7,090 nt of DNA from Cytophagia bacterium (lineage in GTDB: Bacteria; Bacteroidota; Bacteroidia; Cytophagales; Cyclobacteriaceae). Within the stretch, counting starts at the first letter, position 1. Each line of letters starts with the position of its first letter. Below are positions 6,496-7,090 of the stretch, piece by piece. A model generated the notes under the pieces. That model worked only from the letters and a program-made list of their open reading frames with translations. It was not told where the DNA came from and did not search any database. The stretch is from the NCBI GenBank assembly GCA_013373005.1, contig JABXIP010000413.1, forward strand, positions 1 to 7,090, written 5' to 3'. A program made the translations under genes and the position numbers.

Positions 6496-6538
6496 TTTGA
6501 GTTCGGCAAGGGTGTCAGGAATAATTCGCTTCTGAATG
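6496..6538 (+). repeat. imperfect copy of the rpoN leader (copy A)
   Basis: This stretch shares ordered blocks with 6624-6655, the -7/leader/start-codon region of rpoN: TTTGAGTT, AAGG, TCAG, AATAA, TT and GAATG occur in the same order, with extra bases between blocks in copy A. Just upstream, TGAGTTTG (6492-6499) differs from a -7 box by one base. It may be a decayed duplication of the promoter/leader, but gapped similarity over so short a span could be chance. Confidence 0.3.
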
Positions 6539-6619
6539 GATAGAAAGAGCAATTTTAAAAATTTGCATGATTTTTGTTAAAAAGTGTTTCCTACCCCTCG
6601 AATCTCTGATACTTTCCTT

Positions 6620-6627
6620 TAAATTTG
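6620..6627 (+). promoter_or_regulatory. putative -7 box of the rpoN promoter
   Basis: TAAATTTG matches the Bacteroidota -7 consensus TAnnTTTG exactly. Transcription would start about 20 nt before the rpoN ATG at 6653. No good -33 TTG is seen about 20 nt upstream. Confidence 0.45.
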
Positions 6628-6655
6628 AGTTAAGGTCAGAAATAACAATTGAATG
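6624..6655 (+). repeat. rpoN leader and start codon, matched by 6496-6538 (copy B)
   Basis: The 32-nt stretch runs from the end of the -7 box through the rpoN ATG. Its blocks recur in order in copy A, 128 nt upstream. The leader lacks a Shine-Dalgarno directly before the ATG (AATAACAATTGA), as is usual in Bacteroidota; the AAGG at 6632-6635 is too far away (17 nt) to count. Confidence 0.3.
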
Positions 6656-7090
6656 CAAAAACTCAGTCTTAATCAATCCTTAAGTCAGAAGCTGTCGCCC
6701 CAGCAGATTCAGTTTATTAAACTGTTGCAGGTGCCAACGGCAGAGCTCGACACGCGGGTAGAGGAGGAGCTGGAAATGAATCCGGCTCTGGAAGAAGGAA
6801 GGGAGGAACCTGAGTCATCTCAGGAGAATGATGATTTTGAAGACTCTTATGAGGATAATTCAGATGAGTTGAATGTAGATGACTACTTGGCAGAAGATGA
6901 TTATGCTGGTTATAAGATGCAGGGAGATGGTAACTACAATGATGATGAGGATAGAGAAATGCCCATCGCCATGCAGGCCTCTCTAAATGATCAGCTAGAA
7001 GCTCAGCTGGGTTTTTTGGGTCTTGATGATCGTCAGGAGAAAATTGGAAAGCAGTTGTTGGGTAGCATTGAGTCGGATGGATACATCAGA
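6653..7090 (+). CDS. rpoN: RNA polymerase sigma-54 factor, partial (N-terminal 146 residues)
   Basis: The frame opens at ATG 6653 and is still open at the right edge. Residues 1-49 match sigma-54 region I: QSLSQKLSPQQIQFIKLLQ (8-26) and ELDTRVEEELEMNPALEEG (31-49), corresponding to the E. coli pattern L-TPQLQQAIRLLQ...ELQQELQQALESNPLLE. This region contacts AAA+ enhancer-binding proteins and keeps the holoenzyme silent until ATP-driven activation. Residues about 50-101 are a very acidic, low-complexity region II (runs of D and E). From about 104 (MPIAMQASLNDQLEAQLGFL) the core-binding region III begins. The DNA-binding domain with the RpoN box lies beyond the window. It is divergent from asnS. 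The start is supported by homology right from the first residues and by a -7 box about 30 nt upstream. Confidence 0.95.
   Translation, partial: MQKLSLNQSLSQKLSPQQIQFIKLLQVPTAELDTRVEEELEMNPALEEGREEPESSQENDDFEDSYEDNSDELNVDDYLAEDDYAGYKMQGDGNYNDDEDREMPIAMQASLNDQLEAQLGFLGLDDRQEKIGKQLLGSIESDGYIR

Noticed and set aside
6484..6520. On the minus strand the block containing TGACACCCTTGCCGAACTCA resembles part of E. coli 5S rRNA (TGACCCCATGCCGAACTCA).
   Set aside because: The match covers only a few tens of bases with gaps; the flanking sequence does not form 5S helices, and no 16S/23S genes are nearby. Treated as coincidence.
6467..6535. 22-codon plus-strand frame starting with ATG between asnS and rpoN.
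   Set aside because: Too short, no family resemblance, no ribosome-binding sequence; only conservation or ribosome profiling could support it.

Overview
The window looks like chromosome from a member of the Bacteroidota, probably a marine-type Cytophagales (Roseivirga/Fulvivirga-like; the genus is a guess). The signs are moderate to low GC, near absence of Shine-Dalgarno sequences, -7 boxes of the Bacteroidota type (TAnnTTTG), a type IX secretion (T9SS) C-terminal sorting domain, a WG-repeat envelope protein, and asnS and rpoN placed divergently. No mobile element, tRNA, rRNA or CRISPR is visible, and all genes look intact except the two cut by the window ends.

Layout: (1) 1-531, minus: 5' part of a secreted WG-repeat protein, running off the left edge. 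(2) 610-1872, minus: hemA, glutamyl-tRNA reductase, the committed step of C5-pathway tetrapyrrole synthesis, 78 nt upstream of the WG gene. (3) 1873-2054: divergent control region with a -7 box for hemA and a perfect 7-1-7 palindrome resembling a Fur/PerR-family operator. (4) 2055-4465, plus: a membrane-anchored protein with three helix-hairpin-helix (HhH) units, coupled by a TAATG stop/start overlap to nnr, the bifunctional NAD(P)H-hydrate epimerase/dehydratase. (5) 4538-4918, plus: a very small exported protein that is almost only a T9SS sorting domain. (6) 4921-4950: a terminator usable from both strands, shared with the convergent asnS. (7) 4952-6400, minus: asnS, asparaginyl-tRNA synthetase. 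(8) 6401-6652: divergent asnS/rpoN control region with -7 boxes for both genes and an imperfect repeat of the rpoN leader. (9) 6653-7090, plus: 5' part of rpoN (sigma-54), running off the right edge.

The genes are mostly housekeeping: tetrapyrrole entry, nucleotide-cofactor repair, aminoacylation, a sigma factor. They do not form one pathway. The parts most worth a second look are the palindrome beside hemA, the sorting-domain-only protein, the triple-HhH membrane protein tied to nnr, and the duplicated-looking leader before rpoN. No clearly new multi-gene system is visible. The two complete minus-strand genes can both be extended to upstream TTG codons, but these TTGs form the 3' end of the proposed -7 boxes, so the inner ATG starts were chosen.
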